NCBI GenBank assembly: GCA_947178255.1
Contig: CAMWXP010000007.1
Location: 1 to 56,572, forward strand
Origin: an uncultured Clostridia bacterium
Lineage (GTDB): Bacteria; Bacillota; Clostridia; Christensenellales; Pumilibacteraceae
Length of the DNA: 56,572 nt
Direction of reading: 5' to 3'
Position numbers and translations under genes: made by a program. The notes beneath the pieces are model-generated. The model saw only the letters and a program-made list of their open reading frames with translations, made no database searches and had not been told where the DNA came from. Numbering within the stretch: position 1 is the first letter of the stretch; the number at the start of each line of letters is the position of its first letter. This document shows, piece by piece, positions 34,464 to 40,790 of this stretch.

Positions 34464-35339
34464 CTATTTATCGCACCTGCCGCAATTAGAACAGCCGTTG
34501 CAAATAAGACGGTTGCCGCAGCGCTGACAATTTGCGCGGTAATGCGGAACGTATAACTCGCTTTGCGGAACAGGCAATCCAAACCTATCGGTCAGCTTGA
34601 ATTCGATAGGCTTGCCGACGTGCGACAGCCCTTCAGCATACGCCATATACGTTTGGCGTATTTTGCTTTTTATGAATTGCGTCTTGCCGTCCTTTACGTA
34701 ATAGTTACCCGTTTCTATAAACGCAAAAGTCACGTCGTACGCCTTGCACTCGTCGGACAGCTTTTTAACCCAATCGTAGTGACACGGACGTGCGCCGTCG
34801 TAGTTTTCCCCTCCGCAAATGACCTGCTCGATTTGACCTTGCTCCAAATACTTAGCAATGGTTATTTCGCCGATTAGTGGTGCGGTCATAATGCCCTTGT
34901 GTTTAAAGGGCAACTCGTGCAGTATGGGTATGCGCTCGTCGGCGCGGCGTTGGTTTTCGCACGTAACGTTAAAGAACACGTTTTCCCAGCCGTCGCCCCA
35001 ATCATTAGGCAATAGCTTGCTCACTCGCTCGGGGCGTTTTGTCAGCAGAAAAAACTTGACATCGGGACGATCGTGAATTATATTCCACGCCTCGTTACGC
35101 CACTCGTCCGCATCCTCCACAAAAAAGTCGGAAGTCATGCAAACGCGTATCATCTCCCCGCTTTTCACCTTGTAGCTGCCGTCGCGGTTTTTTGCCAGCG
35201 GATAATAAAAGCCGTTAGTCTTTGTTACGACCGAGCTGTCGCCGCCGTTATGCGTTTTGTCGAGGTAATACATATAGCAGTGCTGACAACCCTCACTGCA
35301 TTTTTGACAGCCGTGCCACGGATTCCAAATATCGTGCAT
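34464..35339 (-). CDS. DUF5131 (phage Gp37/Gp68-like) radical-SAM-type protein
   Basis: 291 aa. N-terminal NPWHGCQKCSEGCQHCYMYY carries cysteines spaced as in the Gp37/Gp68 family, which resembles radical SAM enzymes. The C-terminus has two zinc-knuckle-like cysteine groups (CQRCGNRLIC, CSNCGRC). The function is not established. The start at 35339 overlaps the sirtuin stop as TGATG, so translation is coupled. It is the last gene of the peptide/ADP-ribosylation operon. Confidence 0.85.
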   Translation of the reverse strand: MHDIWNPWHGCQKCSEGCQHCYMYYLDKTHNGGDSSVVTKTNGFYYPLAKNRDGSYKVKSGEMIRVCMTSDFFVEDADEWRNEAWNIIHDRPDVKFFLLTKRPERVSKLLPNDWGDGWENVFFNVTCENQRRADERIPILHELPFKHKGIMTAPLIGEITIAKYLEQGQIEQVICGGENYDGARPCHYDWVKKLSDECKAYDVTFAFIETGNYYVKDGKTQFIKSKIRQTYMAYAEGLSHVGKPIEFKLTDRFGLPVPQSELYVPHYRANCQRCGNRLICNGCSNCGRCDK

Positions 35340-36196
35340 CACTCGCCCCACTTAATTGCCGATAACACATCGCCTATGTCGGCGTTGATACATATAGAGC
35401 GGCTTTCTATTTGCGGCGGACACATCGCTTCGCCGTAATTTATGCACGCGTAAGTGGCGTTCGGGTTTTGGCTTGTAAACCGCCAAAACGGATATTTTAT
35501 TATTACGGGAGTATTGCTCCCCACACCCAACTCCAAATACAGTACGCGCGAATCCTTGTGCTTGTGGACAAACTGCTCGTACCGCTCGCACGCCTTATCC
35601 CAACCGTCGTCCTGCACAAAAGTATCGTCGCAGCGCAAGTTCATAGTCATAGGCTTTCCGCAAACGGGACAGCGCGGAATTAGTTCTGTCGGGATTTTCA
35701 TATCCTTTTGCTCGGCTACCATATGGCGGATAGCTTCCTCATTGTCGTAGGTTTTGTTATGGCAAGGCTCCGAGCATTGAAACAAGCCGTAATCCCCTTG
35801 CGTGTAGAATAGCCGCGACTTGTCAAACCCCGCTTTTTGAAAACAATGGTCTACGTTGGTCGTAAGCACAAAGTAGTCCTTGTCCTTTACAAGCGCGGAC
35901 AGCGTGTCGTAAACGGGAAGCGGCGGCGCGCTGTACCTATTGAGCATAACGTTGCGCGCCCAAAACGCCCAAAATTCCTCGAGCGTATCATACGGATAAA
36001 ATCCACCGCTGTACATATCGTGAAAGTTGTACTTTGCCTCGAAGTCGGCAAAATTCTTGCGGAAGCGTTCGCCGGAATAGACAAAGCCCGCCGACGTGGA
36101 AAGTCCCGCGCCCGCGCCTATAAGCACACAGTCCGCACTATCGAGCGCGGCTTGCAATCTTTTAATTTGCGCCGAGAAGTCTTGCGTAAATGCCAT
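35339..36196 (-). CDS. SirTM-type sirtuin, predicted protein ADP-ribosyltransferase
   Basis: 285 aa Sir2 fold. NAD loop GAGAGLSTSAGF (27-38), TTNVD (112-116), zinc cysteines C141, C145, C176, C179. The catalytic histidine of deacetylase sirtuins is replaced: the motif reads TQGDYG (132-137), with Gln. This substitution is typical of SirTM enzymes, which ADP-ribosylate a protein instead of deacetylating. It overlaps the macrodomain gene by 35 bp, with its own Shine-Dalgarno (AAGGA) inside that gene. In staphylococci and streptococci the target is a lipoylated GcvH-L; no such gene is present here. Confidence 0.9.
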   Translation of the reverse strand: MAFTQDFSAQIKRLQAALDSADCVLIGAGAGLSTSAGFVYSGERFRKNFADFEAKYNFHDMYSGGFYPYDTLEEFWAFWARNVMLNRYSAPPLPVYDTLSALVKDKDYFVLTTNVDHCFQKAGFDKSRLFYTQGDYGLFQCSEPCHNKTYDNEEAIRHMVAEQKDMKIPTELIPRCPVCGKPMTMNLRCDDTFVQDDGWDKACERYEQFVHKHKDSRVLYLELGVGSNTPVIIKYPFWRFTSQNPNATYACINYGEAMCPPQIESRSICINADIGDVLSAIKWGE

Positions 36197-36929
36197 AATC
36201 GTAATCCTTGAAAACGTTGAAAATCACTTTGATATTGCTATGCGTTTTTTGCTTGTATTCGACAACCGTACCAACCGCTATCTCGGCGGCGCGTTCGTTG
36301 GGAAAGTGAAACTCGCCGGTGGAAATACAGCAAAACGCAATGCTTTTCAAACCGTTTACGTCGGCGAGTTCGAGACAAGAGCGGTAACAGCTCGCAAGCT
36401 GCTCCTCGTGCTTTTTCGTAAGCCCGCCGTAAACGATTGGGCCGACGGTATGCAAAACGTACTTGCACGGCAGGTTATAGCCGCGCGTTATTTTTGCGCT
36501 ACCCGTAGGTTCGGATTTGCCCTGCGCTTCCATAATTCCTGCACATTCCAGCCGCAGCTGCACGCCCGCAAATGTGTGTATTGCGTTGTCTATGCAACCG
36601 TGATTGGGACAAAAGCAGCCGAGCATTTGACTGTTTGCTGCGTTGACTATACCGTCGCATTTAAGCGTGGTTATATCGCCCTGCCAAAGATAGATATCGG
36701 GCGACAGCGGCACCGGCGACAGCGTGGCAATATCGGTCACGCCTTTTCGTTGTAATTCTTCCTGCAAGTACTCGTCTTGAAGCTGCAAAAATTCATCGCT
36801 TACAGGCTTCGGCATACGCACGTTTACCAGCGCGCGAAAGTACCTACCCTTTTCCTTTTCGGAAAGAGCAGGCACGGTCTCGCCGCGCTCGGCGCATAGT
36901 ATTTCGATTAAACGGTCTAACTTAGTCAT
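36162..36929 (-). CDS. Zinc-type macrodomain ADP-ribosylhydrolase
   Basis: 255 aa. An N-terminal helical part (1-70) precedes the macrodomain with QGDITTL, NAAN (96-99) and STGEFHFPN. Between them C105, C107, H110 and C112 (CFCPNHGCIDNAIH) match the metal-binding insertion of SirTM-linked, zinc-dependent macrodomains. It is expected to remove the ADP-ribose that the sirtuin adds. It lies 4 bp after the nitroreductase. Confidence 0.92.
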   Translation of the reverse strand: MTKLDRLIEILCAERGETVPALSEKEKGRYFRALVNVRMPKPVSDEFLQLQDEYLQEELQRKGVTDIATLSPVPLSPDIYLWQGDITTLKCDGIVNAANSQMLGCFCPNHGCIDNAIHTFAGVQLRLECAGIMEAQGKSEPTGSAKITRGYNLPCKYVLHTVGPIVYGGLTKKHEEQLASCYRSCLELADVNGLKSIAFCCISTGEFHFPNERAAEIAVGTVVEYKQKTHSNIKVIFNVFKDYDYGIYARLLGAN

Positions 36930-36933
36930 AATT

Positions 36934-37512
36934 TCACTCTATGATTTTGCTTCTATTTGTATTGATAGGTTTTGCATGAGGCTGTTCACCGTCGATATAG
37001 CCGAGTATGACAAAGCAACGCGCAATATAATTTTCGGGCACTCCCCAATCCTGCAAAAGCTTAGCGCCGTAATCATTATCAAAGGTTTCTTCGCCGCGCG
37101 CAATAATGCAGGAAGATATACCAAGCTCGGTCGCTTGCAGCACCATATTTTCGGCGGCGCAAAAAGCGTCGGGAATGCTGTACAAAAAGTTTTTTTGCGC
37201 AAACACGATACATACGGACGGCGCACCGTAAAACCCGCTTTTAATATTCGGGTTATCGATTATACTAGGCTGTTCTTTAGAAACGTAAGAGCCTTCGAGC
37301 CTTCCTCTGTCAAAGCGGGCAAGATTGAGCTTGCCTACGATTTCGGTCAGTTCCTTGTTGTGAATACCGATTATAACCGTGCCTTGCCTGCCGCCCGCGT
37401 TAGGTGCGCACAAGCCCGCTTCGATGATTTTTTGCAAATATTCTTTGGGTATTTGCTCGTCCGTATACTTGCGGATAGAACGGCGTTTTTTAATGATTTC
37501 CAAAAGCTCCAT
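36934..37512 (-). CDS. Nitroreductase-family flavoprotein
   Basis: 192 aa. N-terminal RRSIRKY signature and CAPNAGGRQ flavin contact are typical of FMN-dependent nitroreductases; length is normal. It may reduce quinones, nitro compounds or a peptide intermediate. HxlR-type regulators often control nitroreductases, which fits the divergent regulator of this cluster. AAGGA precedes the ATG. Confidence 0.88.
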   Translation of the reverse strand: MELLEIIKKRRSIRKYTDEQIPKEYLQKIIEAGLCAPNAGGRQGTVIIGIHNKELTEIVGKLNLARFDRGRLEGSYVSKEQPSIIDNPNIKSGFYGAPSVCIVFAQKNFLYSIPDAFCAAENMVLQATELGISSCIIARGEETFDNDYGAKLLQDWGVPENYIARCFVILGYIDGEQPHAKPINTNRSKIIE

Positions 37513-37524
37513 GATAATTATTCC

Positions 37525-38136
37525 TTATAAGCGCTGTATTGCCTTAACAGGGCAATTTTCAAAACAGTTACCGCAATGCAAGCAATGGCTGTGATTTATT
37601 TGATACGGCGTACCTTTTGCTATACAGCTTTGCGGACACACCTTTGCGCATTTGCCGCAGCCGATACATTTGTCGCTAATGACGTAACCTTTTTGCTTAA
37701 TCGTTCCGTTGCCTATCGTATAGCTTTCTCTGAATATGGGATGTACCCCAAGATTAAAATATTCGATATCGGCATCCTTCACTTCAAAGATTATTCCAAC
37801 GTATCGGGTATCGTCGGGATATACGTTGGCAAGATACGGCTGCTCTTCAAAGATTTTATCAATACACTTGCGCTGTCTGCTTTCCTCGACGGGTACGGCA
37901 TAGCCGGTAAGCCTTATCATTTCGTTATACTTGGTATATGCCAATGTCTGTATGCGACTGTCGCGTAGCAGTTGCTTGGTAAGCTCCTTACCACGCGCGG
38001 TAAAGAAATAGAATGAATTTTCGTCGTAGTGAACTGCGCTTATATTGCGCACCTGCGGCGCGCCGTATTCGTCAACCGTAGCAAAAGCAAGCACCCCGAC
38101 GTAGTACATTTTTTTCAAACAAGTTTGAGCGTCCAT
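37525..38136 (-). CDS. Fusion of PNPOx-like flavin-binding domain and 2[4Fe-4S] ferredoxin
   Basis: 203 aa. Residues ~1-125 form a split-barrel flavin-binding domain (pyridoxamine-phosphate-oxidase-like). Residues 157-195 contain two ferredoxin motifs, CIGCGKCAKVCP and CLHCGNCFENCP. It could move electrons between ferredoxin and a flavin substrate, or supply electrons to the radical SAM enzyme. Its ATG directly follows the stop of the radical SAM gene. Confidence 0.9.
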   Translation of the reverse strand: MDAQTCLKKMYYVGVLAFATVDEYGAPQVRNISAVHYDENSFYFFTARGKELTKQLLRDSRIQTLAYTKYNEMIRLTGYAVPVEESRQRKCIDKIFEEQPYLANVYPDDTRYVGIIFEVKDADIEYFNLGVHPIFRESYTIGNGTIKQKGYVISDKCIGCGKCAKVCPQSCIAKGTPYQINHSHCLHCGNCFENCPVKAIQRL

Positions 38137-39165
38137 TTATTTAATCTCCTTCCAACACTGCGGGTCGGCGTCGTACATATTGTTAGTGTAGCCGTATGTA
38201 ACCGACGGGCAACCGCGACAAATATTTTTTAATTCGCATTTACTGCACTTTGTAAATTTTTCGTACTGCCTGTAAGCGTCCATATTATCGCTGTTCCAAA
38301 CGTCGTACAAATTGCTTTCGTTAATATTACCCACTTTGCTTTCCATACGCCTGCAAGCGTATATGTCGCCGTTCGGCAATATCGTGATATGATTTCTTCC
38401 GCAGTTGCAACCGTCCGTTATTCGGTCGCAATTCGGTAGTTTTAATAAGCCTTTTTCATAGAGAAATAAACTCCATAAATGGTCTTTTAACTGAAAGGTA
38501 GTTTTTGAATTTTTGTGCTGCTCGTACTTGCGCCAACAAACCTCCAAAAATTCTTTATATTCAAGGGGTGGAATATGAATATCCTTATCGTAGGCTTTGT
38601 CCGTACTTGTCGGGCAATACCGTCCTACCGCAAACACGTCGATGCCAAGCTCATCCGCAAGGTCTATAAGCGCGGGGATTTCGTGCATATTGGTCTTGGA
38701 TACCGTACTCATAACTGCGCACCACATACCGGAACGCTTTATAATTCCTATTGCTTTGAGCGTTGCTTGGAACGAGCCTTTTTTGCGGAACGCATCGTGC
38801 GTTTGTTCCAGTCCGTCCAATGACAGCTGATATTTTACGCAACCGCAATCCTTCATTCGCTTACAAACTTCGTCCGTCAAGTGGAACGGATTACCCATAA
38901 TGCAAAAGCGTGTTCCGTCACTCTTGAACGTTTGCAAAAGTTGCCAAAAATTCGGGTGCAGTATGGGGTCGCCGCCCGTCAAATAAATGTAAGGCGTTCT
39001 TTCCATACGCGCACAAAATTCTTTTATTTGCGCATACGTGCTTTTCAGTTCTTCAAGCGGCGTCGTCACAAGACACGGGTGCCCTTCCGAAAATATGTAA
39101 CAATGCTTGCAGCGTTGGTCGCAAACGTCGGTAATATGCCATTGTATTGCAAAGTAAGGGTTCAT
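38137..39165 (-). CDS. Radical SAM/SPASM enzyme, predicted peptide maturase
   Basis: 342 aa. Radical SAM CxxxCxxC as C15-x3-C19-x2-C22 (CDQRCKHC), then TGGDPILHP, and a C-terminal SPASM region with CNCGRNHITILPNGDIYACRR and CSKCELKNICRGCP (extra Fe-S clusters). This arrangement is typical of enzymes that install thioether or carbon links in ribosomal peptides. It sits 65 bp behind a repeat peptide, its probable substrate. From memory, NCBIfam names an ACGX radical SAM/SPASM system that looks like this pair; I could not verify it here. Confidence 0.9.
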   Translation of the reverse strand: MNPYFAIQWHITDVCDQRCKHCYIFSEGHPCLVTTPLEELKSTYAQIKEFCARMERTPYIYLTGGDPILHPNFWQLLQTFKSDGTRFCIMGNPFHLTDEVCKRMKDCGCVKYQLSLDGLEQTHDAFRKKGSFQATLKAIGIIKRSGMWCAVMSTVSKTNMHEIPALIDLADELGIDVFAVGRYCPTSTDKAYDKDIHIPPLEYKEFLEVCWRKYEQHKNSKTTFQLKDHLWSLFLYEKGLLKLPNCDRITDGCNCGRNHITILPNGDIYACRRMESKVGNINESNLYDVWNSDNMDAYRQYEKFTKCSKCELKNICRGCPSVTYGYTNNMYDADPQCWKEIK

Positions 39166-39197
39166 AATCTCTCCCGATAATTTTCAAATACGCCTCC

Positions 39198-39218
39198 CGC
39201 TTTTCATTACGGAAAGCG
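39198..39218 (-). promoter_or_regulatory. Hairpin between precursor peptide and radical SAM gene
   Basis: CGCTTT and AAAGCG pair around a 9-nt loop. No T-run follows, so partial attenuation or RNA processing that keeps the peptide in excess is more likely than full termination. Confidence 0.45.
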
Positions 39219-39230
39219 TACCAATCGGAT

Positions 39231-39470
39231 TTATTTATCCGAAGTTCCGCAAGCGGGTGCGGGGTCCTTTGCACCGCACGCAGGCGCGGGGTCTTTTGCT
39301 CCGCACGCAGGCGCGGGGTCTTTCGCTCCGCACGCAGGCGCGGGGTCTTTCGCTCCGCACGCAGGCGCGGGGTCTTTCGCTCCGCAAGCAGGAGCAGGAT
39401 CTTTCGCTCCGCAAGCGGGCGCGGGATCTTGCGTGCCGCAAGCAGTGCCGAAAATTTCGTTAGCCGTCAT
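39231..39470 (-). CDS. ACG-repeat peptide, predicted radical-SAM-modified RiPP precursor
   Basis: 79 aa: a 9-residue start (MTANEIFGT), then ACGTQDPAP, six identical ACGAKDPAP units, and a final ACGTSDK. Each unit has one cysteine, eight in all. A GAGGAGGT Shine-Dalgarno 7 nt before the ATG at 39470 fixes the start; a longer in-frame form is rejected. It has its own promoter and is first in the operon, as is usual for precursors. The identical units suggest the same modification on each Cys or its neighbours. There is no signal peptide and no clear leader cleavage site. Confidence 0.85.
   Translation of the reverse strand: MTANEIFGTACGTQDPAPACGAKDPAPACGAKDPAPACGAKDPAPACGAKDPAPACGAKDPAPACGAKDPAPACGTSDK
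39255..39443 (-). repeat. 27-bp coding tandem repeat in the ACG peptide
   Basis: Seven 9-codon units that are nearly identical in DNA, so copy number could change by slippage. It is not a CRISPR array: there are no unique spacers, and all units are in frame. Confidence 0.9.
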
Positions 39471-39518
39471 AACCGTTACCTCCTCACAAAATTTCAACCA
39501 CTTACGATTGATAGCTAC

Positions 39519-39547
39519 ATTATATTACAAAGCCTCTTTACATACAA
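39519..39547 (-). promoter_or_regulatory. Promoter of the ACG peptide operon
   Basis: TTGTAT (39547-39542), 17-nt spacer, TATAAT (39524-39519); leader about 45 nt. Confidence 0.8.
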
Positions 39548-39549
39548 GA

Positions 39550-39587
39550 TTGTTACTTTTCTATTATCGAGTAAAAAATTTGTTACT
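39550..39587. promoter_or_regulatory. Candidate HxlR operator
   Basis: TTGTTACT at 39550-39557 lies just upstream of the peptide -35. A dyad with one mismatch occupies 39570-39587 (AGTAAAAA-AT-TTGTTACT). The half-site therefore occurs at least twice between the divergent promoters. Confidence 0.5.
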
Positions 39588-39606
39588 AGGTTTCTATTTT
39601 AAACCA

Positions 39607-39635
39607 TTGACATTTGCAAATATATTTGTTATAAT
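39607..39635 (+). promoter_or_regulatory. Promoter of the HxlR gene
   Basis: TTGACA (39607-39612), 17-nt spacer, TATAAT (39630-39635). Confidence 0.92.
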
Positions 39636-39656
39636 GCGGAAAAAGGAGTGAACATT

Positions 39657-39983
39657 ATGCTGACGCGCGAAGAATTACCCGAATGCCCCGTTGCAACCAC
39701 AGTACAGCTAATCGGCAACAAGTGGAAGCTGCTTATAATACGCAATTTGATTTACAACGGAGAACAACGGTTCAGCGATTTTCCAAAAACCATTCCCGCC
39801 ATAAGCAAAAAGGTGCTAACCGATAATCTTAGAGCCTTGGAAAACGACGGAATAATAAACAGACAGGTTTTTGCCGAAGTGCCGCCGCGCGTGGTGTATT
39901 CCCTATCCGAGCTTGGAAAAACGTTAAAGCCCGTTTTGGACGCAATGGTGGACTGGGGTACGGAATACAAAAGCAAGCTGTAA
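39657..39983 (+). CDS. HxlR-family winged-helix regulator
   Basis: 108 aa. MLTREELPECPVATTVQL starts the domain, with the conserved cysteine of ECPV used by redox-sensing HxlR proteins, followed by GNKWKLLIIRNL and the recognition region SKKVLTDNLRALENDGII. It is divergent from the peptide operon. An in-frame GTG at 39649 lies directly on the Shine-Dalgarno (AAAAGGAG), so the ATG at 39657 is preferred. It is likely to repress or activate the peptide/ADP-ribosylation operon in response to electrophiles or redox change (inference from family). Confidence 0.93.
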   Translation: MLTREELPECPVATTVQLIGNKWKLLIIRNLIYNGEQRFSDFPKTIPAISKKVLTDNLRALENDGIINRQVFAEVPPRVVYSLSELGKTLKPVLDAMVDWGTEYKSKL

Positions 39984-40000
39984 TACTTTGCTTAAACAAT

Positions 40001-40035
40001 AAAGCGGGATTGAATTTTTTTCAGTCCCGCTTTTT
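40001..40035. terminator. Terminator of the HxlR gene
   Basis: AAAGCGGGA...TCCCGCTTTTT, stem of 9 bp plus a loop carrying a T-run. Confidence 0.88.
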
Positions 40036-40046
40036 ACGTGCTTTTA

Positions 40047-40204
40047 GACACGATGATTAAGTGACGCGAGCAAGATTGCGTTAGCAATTTTCGTGATGCG
40101 AATGCAATATGTTGGGCTCGTAGCAGCGCTACGGGCACGTTATATTGCAGCACGCAGCGCGGAAATTGATAGCAAGATTGCCGCACGAACTTATTCAGCG
40201 TGTC
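40047..40204. repeat. 158-bp imperfect palindrome in the HxlR/hypothetical spacer
   Basis: Outer arms GACACGATGATTAAGT and ACTTATTCAGCGTGTC are complementary at 14 of 16 positions. Pairing continues inwards with gaps (CAAGATTGC appears on both sides, AATTTTCG with CGGAAATT) to an inner GCAATAT/TATATTGC stem and a perfect CGTAGC-AGC-GCTACG apex. It could be a MITE or a long RNA hairpin. No ORF is supported. Confidence 0.7.
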
Positions 40205-40207
40205 TTT

Positions 40208-40639
40208 TTACTTCTTTTTGTCGATATTGAACAAGTGCATGCACGTGGCTGTCTTTAAATACCATTCCAGTCTATCGTTGTATTCGTAAACATACACGTC
40301 CTTGTGCGTGCGCGAGGCAAACACCATAGGCAATCCGCTTACGGGCGCAGTAGCAACCGGCGTCGCGCTTTGCTGTGCAGCATAACCGTAATTTTGCGGT
40401 TGCGCAGGCTGAGCATATCCGCCGTTGTTGGGTTCCGAATTTTGCGCATAGCCGGCGTCGTACATGCTGTTTTGCGGCGCGGTCGGCTGTGCGTAGCCGT
40501 TTTGGTAATTATTGTTTTCGGGACTGCCGAAGTCGGTGGGAAACACCGTTTTCTCGCTATACCCCGTCGAGTTTTGCTCGCTGTTGTTGTTTGTTCTGTC
40601 GAACGATCTTCTTCTGCTGCCGCTGTCAAATCCAAACAT
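40208..40639 (-). CDS. Low-complexity N/Q/Y-rich protein, unknown
   Basis: 143 aa. Residues ~15-95 are rich in Asn, Gln, Ala, Tyr and Pro, with repeats like GYAQPA and NNGGYAQ. The C-terminal ~40 residues (from VFASRTHKDVYVYEYNDRL) look folded and include a Cys. It has an AAAGGAG Shine-Dalgarno. No family recognised; the disordered part suggests an interaction or assembly tether. Confidence 0.7.
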   Translation of the reverse strand: MFGFDSGSRRRSFDRTNNNSEQNSTGYSEKTVFPTDFGSPENNNYQNGYAQPTAPQNSMYDAGYAQNSEPNNGGYAQPAQPQNYGYAAQQSATPVATAPVSGLPMVFASRTHKDVYVYEYNDRLEWYLKTATCMHLFNIDKKK

Positions 40640-40670
40640 AAATATTTACTCCTTTAACATTATTGAAAGC

Positions 40671-40790
40671 TCAGTCGCGCGTCAGACGGGCAACAGGCGG
40701 CGAGCCGCCGACGGGCGCGTAGACCAACCTACGTAACCAAGGCGGGTTGTCGCACGTAGCCCGTATCACGCGATGAATGTGCTTTCAATA
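40671..40790. repeat. Structured dispersed element, copy 2
   Basis: Same blocks as at 4609 and 56243, with perfect 10-bp ends TATTGAAAGC and GCTTTCAATA. Inner hairpins are GGCGGC-GA-GCCGCC and CGTAG...CTACG. It abuts the serS stop codon (40791). Confidence 0.88.

Noticed and set aside
39255..39443. CRISPR array
   Set aside because: The regular 27-bp units have no unique spacers, stay in frame and encode the ACG peptide; no cas gene is nearby.
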